From Bacteroidota bacterium (GTDB taxonomy: Bacteria; Bacteroidota; Bacteroidia; Flavobacteriales_F; PHOS-HE28), in NCBI GenBank assembly GCA_014584605.1, contig JACTMO010000079.1:49704-113703 (forward strand): a stretch of DNA of 64,000 nt. The letters run 5' to 3'. The number at the start of each line of letters is the position of its first letter. Position 1 is the first letter of the stretch. This document shows positions 25,893 to 33,231 of this stretch, piece after piece. A program made the position numbers and the translations under genes. A model generated the notes under the pieces. The model saw only the letters and a list, made by a program, of their open reading frames with translations, was not told where the DNA came from and searched no databases.

Positions 25893-27119
25893 TCAGCCCA
25901 GCACTTCGGTAACGGCCGCCTTCACGGCGTCCACGACCTGGTCGACCAGCGCGTCGCTGAGATCGTAGTACACCGGCAGGCTGATCTCGCGGCTGTACTG
26001 CGCAAAGGTGTTCGGGTGTTCGTCCATCCGATAGCCCTGGCCCTTGTAGTAGCTCAGCAGGGGCAGCGGGATGAAGTGCACGTTCACGCTCACTTCGCGC
26101 CGGGCGATGGCGTCGATGACGGCATCGCGCTGCACCTCGGTGGCCTGCTTCACCCGGAGCATGTACAGGTGGTGGCTGCTCGTCCGCTGGCCATCGTCGA
26201 ACAACGGGATGACGAAGCGGTCGTCGCTGCCGAAGGCCTTGTCGTAGCGCTGGCAGATGGCGCGCCGCCGCACCAGCGTGTCGTTGTCGTACCGGTCCAG
26301 TTCCACCAGGCCGATGGCGGCTTGCAGATCGGTCATGTTGCACTTCCAGCCGGGGAGCTCCACATCGTAGCGCCAGGCGCCGGGCCGCGTTTTGGCCAGG
26401 GCGTCCTTGCTCTGTCCGTGCAGGCTCATGGTGTTGAACAGGCGGTACAGCTCCTCATGGTCGAAGGGTGCGGGCAGGTGGAGGGCCAGCGCACCGCCCT
26501 CGGCCGTGGTGAGGTTCTTCACGGCGTGGAAGCTGAAGCCGGTGATGTCGGCCTGGGAACCGACGGCCTTGCCGCCGATCCGTGCGCCGAAGGAATGGGC
26601 GGCATCGGAGAGGACCAGGACGCGGCCCAGCCGCATCTGCGGGTTGGTCCCCGCCACGCGCAGGTTCACGGCCGGGGTGAAGAGCGGAGAACATTCCTCG
26701 GCGATGCGCACGAGCTCCGGTACGCGGGCCGGCAGCCCCCCGATATCCACGGGCATGATGCACTTGGTGCGGGGTGTGATGGCCCGGCGCACCGCCTCGG
26801 GGTCCATGGTGAAGTCGTCCAGCACATCCACCAGGACGGGCCTGGCGCCCACGTGCATCACGATGTTGGCCGTGGCGCAATAGGTGTAGGCCGGCACGAT
26901 CACCTCGTCGCCCGGCCCGATGCCGTACCAGCGCAGCACCAGTTCGCAGGCGTTGGTCCAGCTGTTGAGGGCGATCACACGGTCCACGCCGCAGTAGGCG
27001 GCCAGCCTGCGTTCGAACTCCTTGGTGCGCGGGCCGGTGGTGATCCATCCGCTGCGAAGGGCCTCTTCCATGGCCTTCACGGTACGGTCATCGATGCGCG
27101 GCGGGCTGAAGGGGATCAT
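25893..27119 (-). CDS. DegT/DnrJ/EryC1/StrS sugar aminotransferase
   Basis: A 408-residue PLP enzyme. PFSPPRIDDRTVKAMEEALRSGWITTGPRTKEFE is the typical N-terminus, IALNSWTNACELVLR places the PLP phosphate site, and DAAHSFGARI leads to FSFHAVKNLTTAEGGAL with the Schiff-base lysine near residue 215. It aminates keto-sugar nucleotides. The membrane 4,6-dehydratase at 19934 would supply such a substrate. It overlaps the upstream Wzy_C gene by four bases (ATGA) and is followed by the sugar transferase. Confidence 0.92.
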   Translation of the reverse strand: MIPFSPPRIDDRTVKAMEEALRSGWITTGPRTKEFERRLAAYCGVDRVIALNSWTNACELVLRWYGIGPGDEVIVPAYTYCATANIVMHVGARPVLVDVLDDFTMDPEAVRRAITPRTKCIMPVDIGGLPARVPELVRIAEECSPLFTPAVNLRVAGTNPQMRLGRVLVLSDAAHSFGARIGGKAVGSQADITGFSFHAVKNLTTAEGGALALHLPAPFDHEELYRLFNTMSLHGQSKDALAKTRPGAWRYDVELPGWKCNMTDLQAAIGLVELDRYDNDTLVRRRAICQRYDKAFGSDDRFVIPLFDDGQRTSSHHLYMLRVKQATEVQRDAVIDAIARREVSVNVHFIPLPLLSYYKGQGYRMDEHPNTFAQYSREISLPVYYDLSDALVDQVVDAVKAAVTEVLG

Positions 27120-28402
27120 GGGCCAGGTTGCGGGGTGCTCTTCGTTCCGGCGGGCAAAGGTCGGTGCGGGGCATGGACGAGCAACCAGGAGAAGAAGGCG
27201 AGGAAGAACACACCTGCCTGCACCTCGAGCATGCTCTCCACCGTCCAGTTCAGCCCGTTCAGCAGCAGGAAGGCGGCCAGGGTCAGGTCGCCTTCGCGGA
27301 AGCTGCGCAGCAGGGGCACCAGCACCAGCAGGAGCAAGAGCAGCAGGCCCGGCATGCCCAAGGCCACCCCCGTATTGAGGTATTGGTCGTGGGCGTTGAG
27401 CTTCTTGTGCAGCGGGTCCATGTAACCCAGGTCAGCGTAGGTGCGCAGGAGCTCGTCCTTCACATCGCCGGTGCCCACGCCCCACCATGGCCCGTTCCGC
27501 ATCAGGCGGGTCGCTGCATCCCATACCATCCTCCGGTCGTCGGTGCTGTTGGCGGTGTTGCTCGGGGGTGCCTCGCTGCGCAGCGCGTCCACCACCTGTT
27601 GCACCCGTTCGCGCACCAGGACGTTGGTGGCTATGAGCCCGCCGCCGATGAGCAGGACCGCAGCCAGGCCGGTGGCCACCGCACGGCGCAGCAGCCGGTC
27701 GCGGCGACGCATCCACAGCAGGGCGAGGCCCCCACCGATGAGCAGGGCCCACCCCGCCTTGCTGGCGCAAAGCAGGACCCCCAGGGCGAGCACGGCCGCC
27801 ACCGCCGCCCGTTGGCCGCTGCCCAGCATGCGGTAGGTGGTGCTGCGGGCAAGCATCAGCAAGGCCAGGGTGAGGTACATGGCCATGTAGCTGGGGTGGT
27901 GGAAGGCCGCGAAGCCGGACGAGAAGAAGGGGACGCTCAGGGAGAAGCCGGTGACCTCGCCGGCGGGCCAGGCGTCCAGCAGGTAACGCCCCGCGTGGTA
28001 AATGGCCCGCACCAGGCACAGCAGCACCGCCAGGGCGTTCGCCCCCACGTAGGCATCGGTGGCGCGCGTCACGTTCACCTCCGGGGTGCCCAGGAGCGCC
28101 AGCGCCGGGAAGAGGATGAGCGAGGCCTTGATGCCCAGGTCGAGCCCGGCGAAGTCCATGTTCGTTGTCCACAGCAGGCCCACCACGTGCAGGAGGTACA
28201 GCAGGGCCGTCCAGAACAGGGGTGACCGCCAGGTAAGCCGGCGCGCAGGTGGTGGCCCGTGGCGCCGCGCCCACAAGCTTCCCAGCAGCAGCACCGCGAT
28301 CAACACGGGGACCAGTTCCGGCAGTACCGGAAGGGCCGCGGCAAGCGCGGTGGTGGCGGCATCGACCACGGCTGCTGGGCGGAGCTGCCGACGTTCAGCC
28401 AT
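27116..28402 (-). CDS. O-antigen ligase/polymerase (Wzy_C) family membrane protein
   Basis: A 428-residue protein with ten or more membrane spans. The large periplasmic loop holds NGPWWGVGTGDVKDELLRTY and KKLNAHDQYLNTGVALGMPG, the O-antigen ligase pattern with the conserved His. It joins or polymerises glycan at the periplasmic face. A second polymerase-like protein is at 30462, so one may polymerise and the other ligate. I start at MAERRQLR, overlapping the upstream GT by eight bases; earlier in-frame ATGs lie within that gene. Confidence 0.85.
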   Translation of the reverse strand: MAERRQLRPAAVVDAATTALAAALPVLPELVPVLIAVLLLGSLWARRHGPPPARRLTWRSPLFWTALLYLLHVVGLLWTTNMDFAGLDLGIKASLILFPALALLGTPEVNVTRATDAYVGANALAVLLCLVRAIYHAGRYLLDAWPAGEVTGFSLSVPFFSSGFAAFHHPSYMAMYLTLALLMLARSTTYRMLGSGQRAAVAAVLALGVLLCASKAGWALLIGGGLALLWMRRRDRLLRRAVATGLAAVLLIGGGLIATNVLVRERVQQVVDALRSEAPPSNTANSTDDRRMVWDAATRLMRNGPWWGVGTGDVKDELLRTYADLGYMDPLHKKLNAHDQYLNTGVALGMPGLLLLLLLVLVPLLRSFREGDLTLAAFLLLNGLNWTVESMLEVQAGVFFLAFFSWLLVHAPHRPLPAGTKSTPQPGP

Positions 28403-29399
28403 GGGTGCGGGCATGGTGGCACAGCACTTCCAGCGTGCGTTCGTCCAAGGTCCGGGCATCGGCCATGTTGGGCACCACCCGGTCGCGGCCATTGGAGCGT
28501 CGCCCGTCCAGCAGCACCTCGCGCAGGGCCTGGGCCATCCGTGCGGGTTCCCTGTCCACGATGGCCCCGGGCATCACGCCGGCCAGGCGCATGCGCACGT
28601 CGCCCACGTCGTTGGTCACCACGGGCAGCCCGCAGGCCATGGCCTCTTTCACCATGGTGGGGCTTCCTTCCTGGTCGCTGCACAGCAGCAGGGCATCGGC
28701 CGCGCTCAGCACCAGGGGCATGCGTTCGGAGGACACCTCACCGCGCAGCACCTCCAACCGGGCGTCGACCCCATCGGCCTGAAGGCGGGCCTCCACCTGG
28801 CGTGCGATGTCCAGGCGTTTCACGGGGGCATCGCGATGGTTGAACAGGATGCGCCAGGGACGGTCGGGCCAGCCCAGCTGCTGCCGCGCCTCGTGATGGG
28901 GCACCGGCACGCATCGCTCCAGGTCCACGCCCATGGGGATCACCTGCGCACGGTCCCGGCGCCACCACAGGCGGTCGCGCAACCCCTCGCTGACGCAGAT
29001 GATGCCCGAGGCGCCCAGCGCGGCCAGCTGGGAGAACAGGCGGCCGATGAAGTCGCGCAGAAGCCCATCGCCCGGAGTGCGGTTGAGGTCGCTGCCGTGG
29101 AAGGTGACCACCACGGGCACCGGGCTGCAGAGCACGCCGAGCAAGGCGGTGATGGTGCCGTAATGCACATGGACCACCTGGGCGCGGTGGTCCGCGATGG
29201 CCTTTCGCAGGGCCCGGCAGCCGCGCAGGATCCCGCCGAGGCTGGCGCGCCCGGTGAAGAACCAGGTGGCCAAGGACACCTTCGGCATGGCGGCCAGGGC
29301 AGCGGCCTGCCGGCGCGAGAAGACCATGCTGTGGTCCTCCGGTCTCCCGGGGATCACCACCAGGATGCGCAGGTCCGAAAGGCCGTCGGCGGGCAGCAT
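28395..29399 (-). CDS. Glycosyltransferase family 4-like (surface polysaccharide)
   Basis: A 334-residue GT-B enzyme. HVHYGTITALLGVL and VTFHGSDLNRTPGD lie in the acceptor half. The donor half has VIPMGVDLERCVP, WRILFNHRDAPVKRLDIA, LLLCSDQEGSPTMVKEAMACGLPVVTNDVGDV (Glu-x7-Glu type) and near its end RRSNGRDRV. Start 29399 (MLPADGL) is preferred because CATCTTCG, a promoter-like box, lies six bases before it; the frame allows 18 more residues. It sits between the GT2 (34 bases upstream) and Wzy_C genes. Confidence 0.88.
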   Translation of the reverse strand: MLPADGLSDLRILVVIPGRPEDHSMVFSRRQAAALAAMPKVSLATWFFTGRASLGGILRGCRALRKAIADHRAQVVHVHYGTITALLGVLCSPVPVVVTFHGSDLNRTPGDGLLRDFIGRLFSQLAALGASGIICVSEGLRDRLWWRRDRAQVIPMGVDLERCVPVPHHEARQQLGWPDRPWRILFNHRDAPVKRLDIARQVEARLQADGVDARLEVLRGEVSSERMPLVLSAADALLLCSDQEGSPTMVKEAMACGLPVVTNDVGDVRMRLAGVMPGAIVDREPARMAQALREVLLDGRRSNGRDRVVPNMADARTLDERTLEVLCHHARTHG

Positions 29400-29433
29400 C
29401 GTGCGAAGATGGCACCGCAGGACGAATGGGCCT

Positions 29434-30465
29434 TCAGCGGTTGGTGGGCACATCGGCCGGCCGCACCTTCCGGCGCATCAGGGTGAAGCGCAGCAGCCCC
29501 TGCAGGTAACCCACGCCATAGGCCACATGCACCGTGGGGAAGGCGAGCAGCAGCCACGGCAGGGCGGCGAGGCGCCCGCCGCCGGTCGCGATGCGCAGCG
29601 CTACGAGGGTCACCGTGGAGAGGTACACCGACACCAACGCGACCCAGGCCGGCGCGATCCAGGCATGCAGCGGCGCGAGCAGGGGCAGGCCCAGGAGCGC
29701 CAGGACGAACAGGGGCGGCGCGAACTGGCGCAAGGTGGCCGGCCTGCCGAGCTTGAGGTTGACCAGCGGCTTGAACAGACCGTACTCCCTGTACATCCGC
29801 CAGAGCTTGCGCAGCCGGTCGCGGCTGTAATAGCGCACCACCACCTGTGGGAGCAGCATGATCCTCCCGCCCGCCTGGATGATGCGGCCGTTGTGCTCAT
29901 CGTCCTGGTTGCGCACCAGGTCCTCATCAAAAAAGCCGATGCGGTCGAACAGCTCCCGGCGGAAGCATCCGTAGGGCACGGTATCCACCGCACGTTCCCC
30001 GGTGGCACCGAGGCGGAAATGGGCGTTGCCCACGCCCAGCGGGCTGCTCAGCACCCGGGCGATGGCCCAGGCCTTGTGGCTCCCATCGGCCGGCAGGGTC
30101 TCCCATACGCCGCCGACATTGTCGGCCCCAAGCCTGTCCAGCGCATCCACCAGCACGGCCACATAGTCGGCGGGATAGCGTGAATGGGCGTCCATGCGCA
30201 CGATGTACTCCCCCCTGGCCATGCGGATGGCGGCGTTGAGGCCATGGGGCACCACCCCGGCCGGGTTCTCCACCAGCTTCACCGCAGGCTCCTCGCGGGC
30301 GATGCGTTCCACGATGGCATGGGTGTCGTCCGAGCTGGGACCCACGGCCACCAGGACCTCGAGCGCGAAGCCGCGCCGTTCCTGCGCCAGGGCGTCGTGG
30401 ATGGCGTGGGCCACATGGGCCGCCTCATTCCGACAGGGCATCACGATGCTGACCAGGGTGCTCAT
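29434..30465 (-). CDS. Glycosyltransferase family 2 (ExoA-like)
   Basis: A 343-residue inverting GT-A enzyme. VSIVMPCRNEAAHVAHAI begins the nucleotide fold, and YIVRMDAHSRYPADYV contains the DxH/D metal motif typical of ExoA-like transferases. NQDDEHNGRI holds the acidic catalytic pair. Residues about 245-330 carry three to four membrane segments. It extends a lipid-linked glycan on the cytoplasmic membrane face. It overlaps the upstream polymerase gene by four bases (ATGA). Confidence 0.92.
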   Translation of the reverse strand: MSTLVSIVMPCRNEAAHVAHAIHDALAQERRGFALEVLVAVGPSSDDTHAIVERIAREEPAVKLVENPAGVVPHGLNAAIRMARGEYIVRMDAHSRYPADYVAVLVDALDRLGADNVGGVWETLPADGSHKAWAIARVLSSPLGVGNAHFRLGATGERAVDTVPYGCFRRELFDRIGFFDEDLVRNQDDEHNGRIIQAGGRIMLLPQVVVRYYSRDRLRKLWRMYREYGLFKPLVNLKLGRPATLRQFAPPLFVLALLGLPLLAPLHAWIAPAWVALVSVYLSTVTLVALRIATGGGRLAALPWLLLAFPTVHVAYGVGYLQGLLRFTLMRRKVRPADVPTNR

Positions 30466-31904
30466 GGGCTTGCGGGGTTTGTGCGGTCAAGTCGGCGGCC
30501 CGCCGCACAGGCCGCCACCACCACCAGCATGGGCATCAACATCCCTTCGAACAAGAGCCCTTTGAACGCTTCGGGGCCGTTGCGCACGAACACGGGCAGG
30601 TAGGCCGTCCAGCACATCGCCCCCAGAACGGCGCACACGCGCCACGCCAGCGGGCCTGCGCGAACGCCGTTGCGCACGCGCAGCAGCGCCCCCCAGCAAA
30701 GGCCGAGCAGCAACCCGCCCAGCGGGATCCCGGCCCATCCGGCGTTGAGATACCAGGCTGCGGCCTGATGGATGGTGTAGCCCTGGTCGGGCTGCAGGTG
30801 CGCACCTGCTGCATACACCGCGTAGGCGTCGGGCGGTCGTTGCGGGAACAGGGCGCGCGGCAGCAGCGAGGCCGCCAGGTAGCCGAAGCTGACCCCCGGG
30901 GCCGGGGGCACGTCATGGCGCAGGATGCCGTAGAGCGAGAAGTGGGCCGCGAACAGCTCGTTGGACAGGAAGGGGGAGAGCGCATCGGCCACCGCTCCCC
31001 GGTGGTCGCGGGGCACATGGGCGATGAGCGGCAGTGTGAACGGCTCCCTGGCCGGCACCGCATCGGTGCGCAGGGCGGCGAGCGCGCTCCAGTTCTGGTC
31101 CCTCACCTTTCCGGCGATCAGCAGAGGCAGCAGCACGGCCAGCACGTACCCCCCGAGGCGGAGGGGGGACCGCGTGGCGGAATTGTTCACGAAGAGGAGC
31201 ACACCGAGCAGCAAGGCCATGAACAGCTCATGGCGGTTGCCCAGCAGCACCAGGTACAGCGACAGGACGACCATCGCGGCCGGATAGGCCCAGCCCGCCC
31301 AGTATTGTCCCGTACCGGTGAAGCGGCGCCCCTCCCGTGCGGTGAGGTGGATGGCCCAGCCCAGCAGCAGGGCGAAGCAGGCGAGCTCGTTGCACAGGCT
31401 GTGCAGCGTGGCCGCGGGGAACGCGGTGTGGCGGGTGTATTGATACACGGACAGGTCCTGCGCCATGGCCTGCAGGACCACCGGCCGAACGAGCGCGAAG
31501 CTCACCGAGGCACCGACGAACGCGAACAGGAAGAAGATACGGTGGTCCACCCGCCAGGGTCCTGCGGTCGTACCGCGTTGCGCCGGCATGCCACGAAGCG
31601 CCCAACGGACCCCGAGGAGCATGGCGATCAGGAAGGTCCCAAGGCCGACCAGGGCAAGAAGGTAGTTCCCGTCCAGTTCGAACGGGAACATCTTCTCCAT
31701 GAGGTAGTAGTAGTGCAGGCCGATGCGGTAGCCCCGATAGCCGCTCAAGGCATCGCCGATGAAGAACCAGGCCCCCAGCAGGGTCCAGGCATAGAGCACC
31801 GCCATGCCCAGGAGGAAGGAACGGTCGCCGCTGCACCGCAACACCCAGCGCGTGGCGATCACCACGGCCGCAGTGATCAGGGCGAGCAGCAGGTAGGCGG
31901 CCAT
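30462..31904 (-). CDS. O-antigen/oligosaccharide polymerase-like membrane protein
   Basis: A 480-residue polytopic protein with about a dozen hydrophobic spans, beginning MAAYLLLALITAAVVIATRWVL. A long extracytoplasmic loop (about 320-400) contains FAAHFSLYGILRHDVPPAPGVSFGYL and YTIHQAAAWYLNAGWAGIPLG. This matches the O-antigen polymerase/oligosaccharide repeat unit polymerase type rather than transporters. It is the first gene of the minus-strand polysaccharide operon. The longer frame upstream of 31904 lacks membrane-protein character. Confidence 0.75.
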   Translation of the reverse strand: MAAYLLLALITAAVVIATRWVLRCSGDRSFLLGMAVLYAWTLLGAWFFIGDALSGYRGYRIGLHYYYLMEKMFPFELDGNYLLALVGLGTFLIAMLLGVRWALRGMPAQRGTTAGPWRVDHRIFFLFAFVGASVSFALVRPVVLQAMAQDLSVYQYTRHTAFPAATLHSLCNELACFALLLGWAIHLTAREGRRFTGTGQYWAGWAYPAAMVVLSLYLVLLGNRHELFMALLLGVLLFVNNSATRSPLRLGGYVLAVLLPLLIAGKVRDQNWSALAALRTDAVPAREPFTLPLIAHVPRDHRGAVADALSPFLSNELFAAHFSLYGILRHDVPPAPGVSFGYLAASLLPRALFPQRPPDAYAVYAAGAHLQPDQGYTIHQAAAWYLNAGWAGIPLGGLLLGLCWGALLRVRNGVRAGPLAWRVCAVLGAMCWTAYLPVFVRNGPEAFKGLLFEGMLMPMLVVVAACAAGRRLDRTNPASP

Positions 31905-32101
31905 CGGGGTCGGGTCGGCAGACGGGTGACGGAAGGCCAGGGGCTGCCTTCTCCGGGGCCGAAGTTCGGTCGGACACCCGTCCGGGCCACAGCGGCCGCC
32001 AAGATCCGGTCGGTGGATCGCGCTCGGGGGCGTACGCAAGGGGGATCCCCGGTCCGGGCCGCGAGTTGGGGAAAGCGGCGTTCCCTGTTGACCTTCGCCC
32101 C

Positions 32102-33067
32102 ATGTCCGTGATCGTCCCCTCCCCCCTTCGCCCCGGCGACCTTATCGCCATCGTGCCCACCGCACGCGCCATCACGGCCGAGGAGCTGCGCGAGGCCATC
32201 GCCCTGGCGGAAGGCTGGGGCCTGAAGGTCAAGGTCGGGGCAGGCGTTGGCCGCAAGCACTTCCAACAGGCCGGCACCGCCGAGCAGCGTGCGGCCGATC
32301 TCCAGGATACGATGAACGATCCCTCGGTCCGCGCCATCTGGTGCGCCCGCGGCGGATACGGCACCGTTCACCTGCTCGACCACATCGACCTTTCGGTGCT
32401 GCGCCACGACCCCAAATGGATCGTGGGCTTCAGCGACGTCACGGTGCTGCACAACGCGCTGCACACCCTGGGCGTGGCCAGCCTGCACGCGCAGATGCCC
32501 TTTCGCATCGGCACCAAGACCGAGGCCTCCAAGGAAAGCCTGCGGAGGGCCTTGATGGAGGATGAGCGGGCGTTGGCGGCCGGTGCCTGGGTGAGCCACC
32601 CAACCCCCATCGACCTTGTGCCGTTCAACCGCATCGGCCGTGGCCAGGGGGTACTGGTGGGCGGCAATCTCTCGCTGCTCCACGCCCTGCGCGGCACGCC
32701 CTACGACATCGATCCGCGCGGCAAGGTCCTGTTCCTGGAGGACCTGGACGAATTGCTCTACCACCTGGACCGCATGCTGCAGAACCTTCGCCTGGCGGGC
32801 TGGTTCCGGGGGCTCGCAGGGTTGATCGTGGGCGGCATGAGCGACATGCACGACAAGGACCCGTCCGACCCGTTCGGTCGCACGGCCGAGCGGATCATCG
32901 CCGATGCCCTGGGGGAGGTCCCCTATCCCGTATGCTTCGGATTCCCCGCGGGCCACATCGACGACAACCGGGCCTTGATGCTCGGGAAGCAGGTACGCCT
33001 CACCGTCACCGGGCACGGTGCGAGCTTGAGCCACGTCGAGGCGCAGCGCGCATCCGGTCCGGCATGA
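32102..33067 (+). CDS. LD-carboxypeptidase (peptidase S66)
   Basis: A 321-residue murein-recycling type carboxypeptidase that removes the terminal D-Ala from tetrapeptides. The S66 triad is visible: Ser in IVGFSDVTVLHNAL (about residue 112), Glu in VLFLEDLDELLYH (about 215) and His in FGFPAGHIDDNRA (about 285). The family's WCARGGYGT is at about 80-88. The start MSVIVPSP follows a TGACCTTCG stretch five bases upstream. Together with the dipeptide epimerase at 1991 it points to cell-wall peptide turnover, though the two are 30 kb apart. Confidence 0.9.
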   Translation: MSVIVPSPLRPGDLIAIVPTARAITAEELREAIALAEGWGLKVKVGAGVGRKHFQQAGTAEQRAADLQDTMNDPSVRAIWCARGGYGTVHLLDHIDLSVLRHDPKWIVGFSDVTVLHNALHTLGVASLHAQMPFRIGTKTEASKESLRRALMEDERALAAGAWVSHPTPIDLVPFNRIGRGQGVLVGGNLSLLHALRGTPYDIDPRGKVLFLEDLDELLYHLDRMLQNLRLAGWFRGLAGLIVGGMSDMHDKDPSDPFGRTAERIIADALGEVPYPVCFGFPAGHIDDNRALMLGKQVRLTVTGHGASLSHVEAQRASGPA

Positions 33068-33142
33068 ACGGACTGCTGCGCCCATGGGCCGGTGACCGGG
33101 CCGATGCCCGGACGCCGCAGGCATCGCCGAAGAGGATCGGCC

Positions 33143-33158
33143 TCACAGAGACTTAACG
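33143..33158 (+). promoter_or_regulatory. Pho-box-like element upstream of the TonB receptor
   Basis: TCACAG-N3-CTTAACG, also readable as CCTCACA-N4-CTTAACG (7-4-7), lies 31 bases before the receptor's -7 box. The same TCACAG-N3-CTTAACG occurs before the lipoprotein gene at 36108. CTTAAC is very rare in this GC-rich window. An activator site is inferred. Confidence 0.4.
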
Positions 33159-33189
33159 ATCGGCTCAGACCCGCGCAATACGGTGCCGG

Positions 33190-33197
33190 GAGCTTTG
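33190..33197 (+). promoter_or_regulatory. -7 box GAGCTTTG for the TonB receptor gene
   Basis: GAGCTTTG has one mismatch to TAnnTTTG and lies 34 bases before the ATG. Confidence 0.45.
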
Positions 33198-33231
33198 CGG
33201 CGCGAACGGACAGGACCCGTCCGCCCCACCG

